Source of the DNA: an uncultured bacterium
GTDB lineage: Bacteria > Bacteroidota > Bacteroidia > Bacteroidales > JACABE01
Assembly: GCA_903911455.1 (NCBI GenBank)
Contig: CAIWDQ010000406.1
Location: 1-5,285 of the forward strand
Direction: 5' to 3'
Length of the DNA stretch: 5,285 bases
Shown here in pieces: positions 5,155-5,285 of this stretch (position 1 is its first letter; the number at the start of each line of letters is the position of its first letter). The notes beneath the pieces are model-generated. The model searched no databases and had not been told where the DNA came from. It saw nothing but the letters and a program-made list of their open reading frames with translations. The translations under genes and the position numbers were made by a program.

Positions 5155-5285
5155 GTAAAAATATTCCATTTTTATACCATTTTAAATGAAAAAAGTTACT
5201 AAACTCCTTTTATATTTATTTTTTATGTTCAATTAAATTTATAGACTTTATACTTTGTGTCAGATAAACAGTATTATAGATAAAT
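5155..5285. other. Upstream intergenic region of the operon
   Basis: AT-rich sequence without a supported gene or clear operator palindrome. A 22-codon open stretch on the minus strand enters from the right edge and stops at 5216-5218; it could be the tail of an upstream gene but is too short to support. Confidence 0.4.

Noticed and set aside
5241..5257. Plus-strand promoter-like TATACTTTG
   Set aside because: Spacing is one base off the TAnnTTTG consensus, and no plus-strand gene follows in the window.
5216..5285. C-terminal end of another minus-strand gene entering from the right edge
   Set aside because: Only 22 codons are open before TAA at 5216-5218. That can occur by chance, and the peptide has no recognisable feature.

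Overview
The window looks like AT-rich chromosomal DNA of a member of the Bacteroidota. The evidence is promoter-like TAnnTTTG elements, a DUF5723-type predicted outer-membrane barrel, a lipoprotein of a kind common in that phylum, Lys/Asn/Ile-rich proteins, and a start codon without a Shine-Dalgarno sequence. I cannot place it below phylum level with confidence.

Right part (864-5154, all on the minus strand): a compact three-gene operon. It is read from a TATATTTG promoter element (5147-5154) through a 208-residue secreted protein, a 549-residue lipoprotein and a 620-residue predicted outer-membrane barrel with a long repetitive tail. All three proteins carry export signals, so this is a cell-envelope module of unknown function. 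Its 3' flank holds an 8-bp-period tandem repeat that runs into the last stop codon, a 9-bp hairpin, and then a textbook intrinsic terminator with a 13-bp perfect stem and a T tract.

Left part (1-713): mobile and repetitive DNA. Bases 1-148 on the minus strand encode the first 49 residues of a transposase that I recognise as IS110 family; the rest lies outside the window. Its 5' non-coding side (149-315) holds a 12-bp perfect inverted repeat that overlaps the start codon, with promoter-like elements in and beside the loop. In one IS110 subgroup this side of the element encodes the guide (bridge) RNA.

Next to it, at 341-550, lies a strikingly GC-rich array of ten 21-bp units in exact register. 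Each unit is itself an imperfect dyad, and two unit types alternate in a B-A-A order over the right two thirds, giving a 63-bp higher-order period. The array is bracketed by near-identical 19/21-bp direct repeats (316-334 and 570-590), as if it were a discrete inserted or duplicated module. This array, with its direct repeats and its IS110 neighbour, is the most unusual part of the window. The open frames through it on both strands are best explained by a period divisible by three, not by coding.
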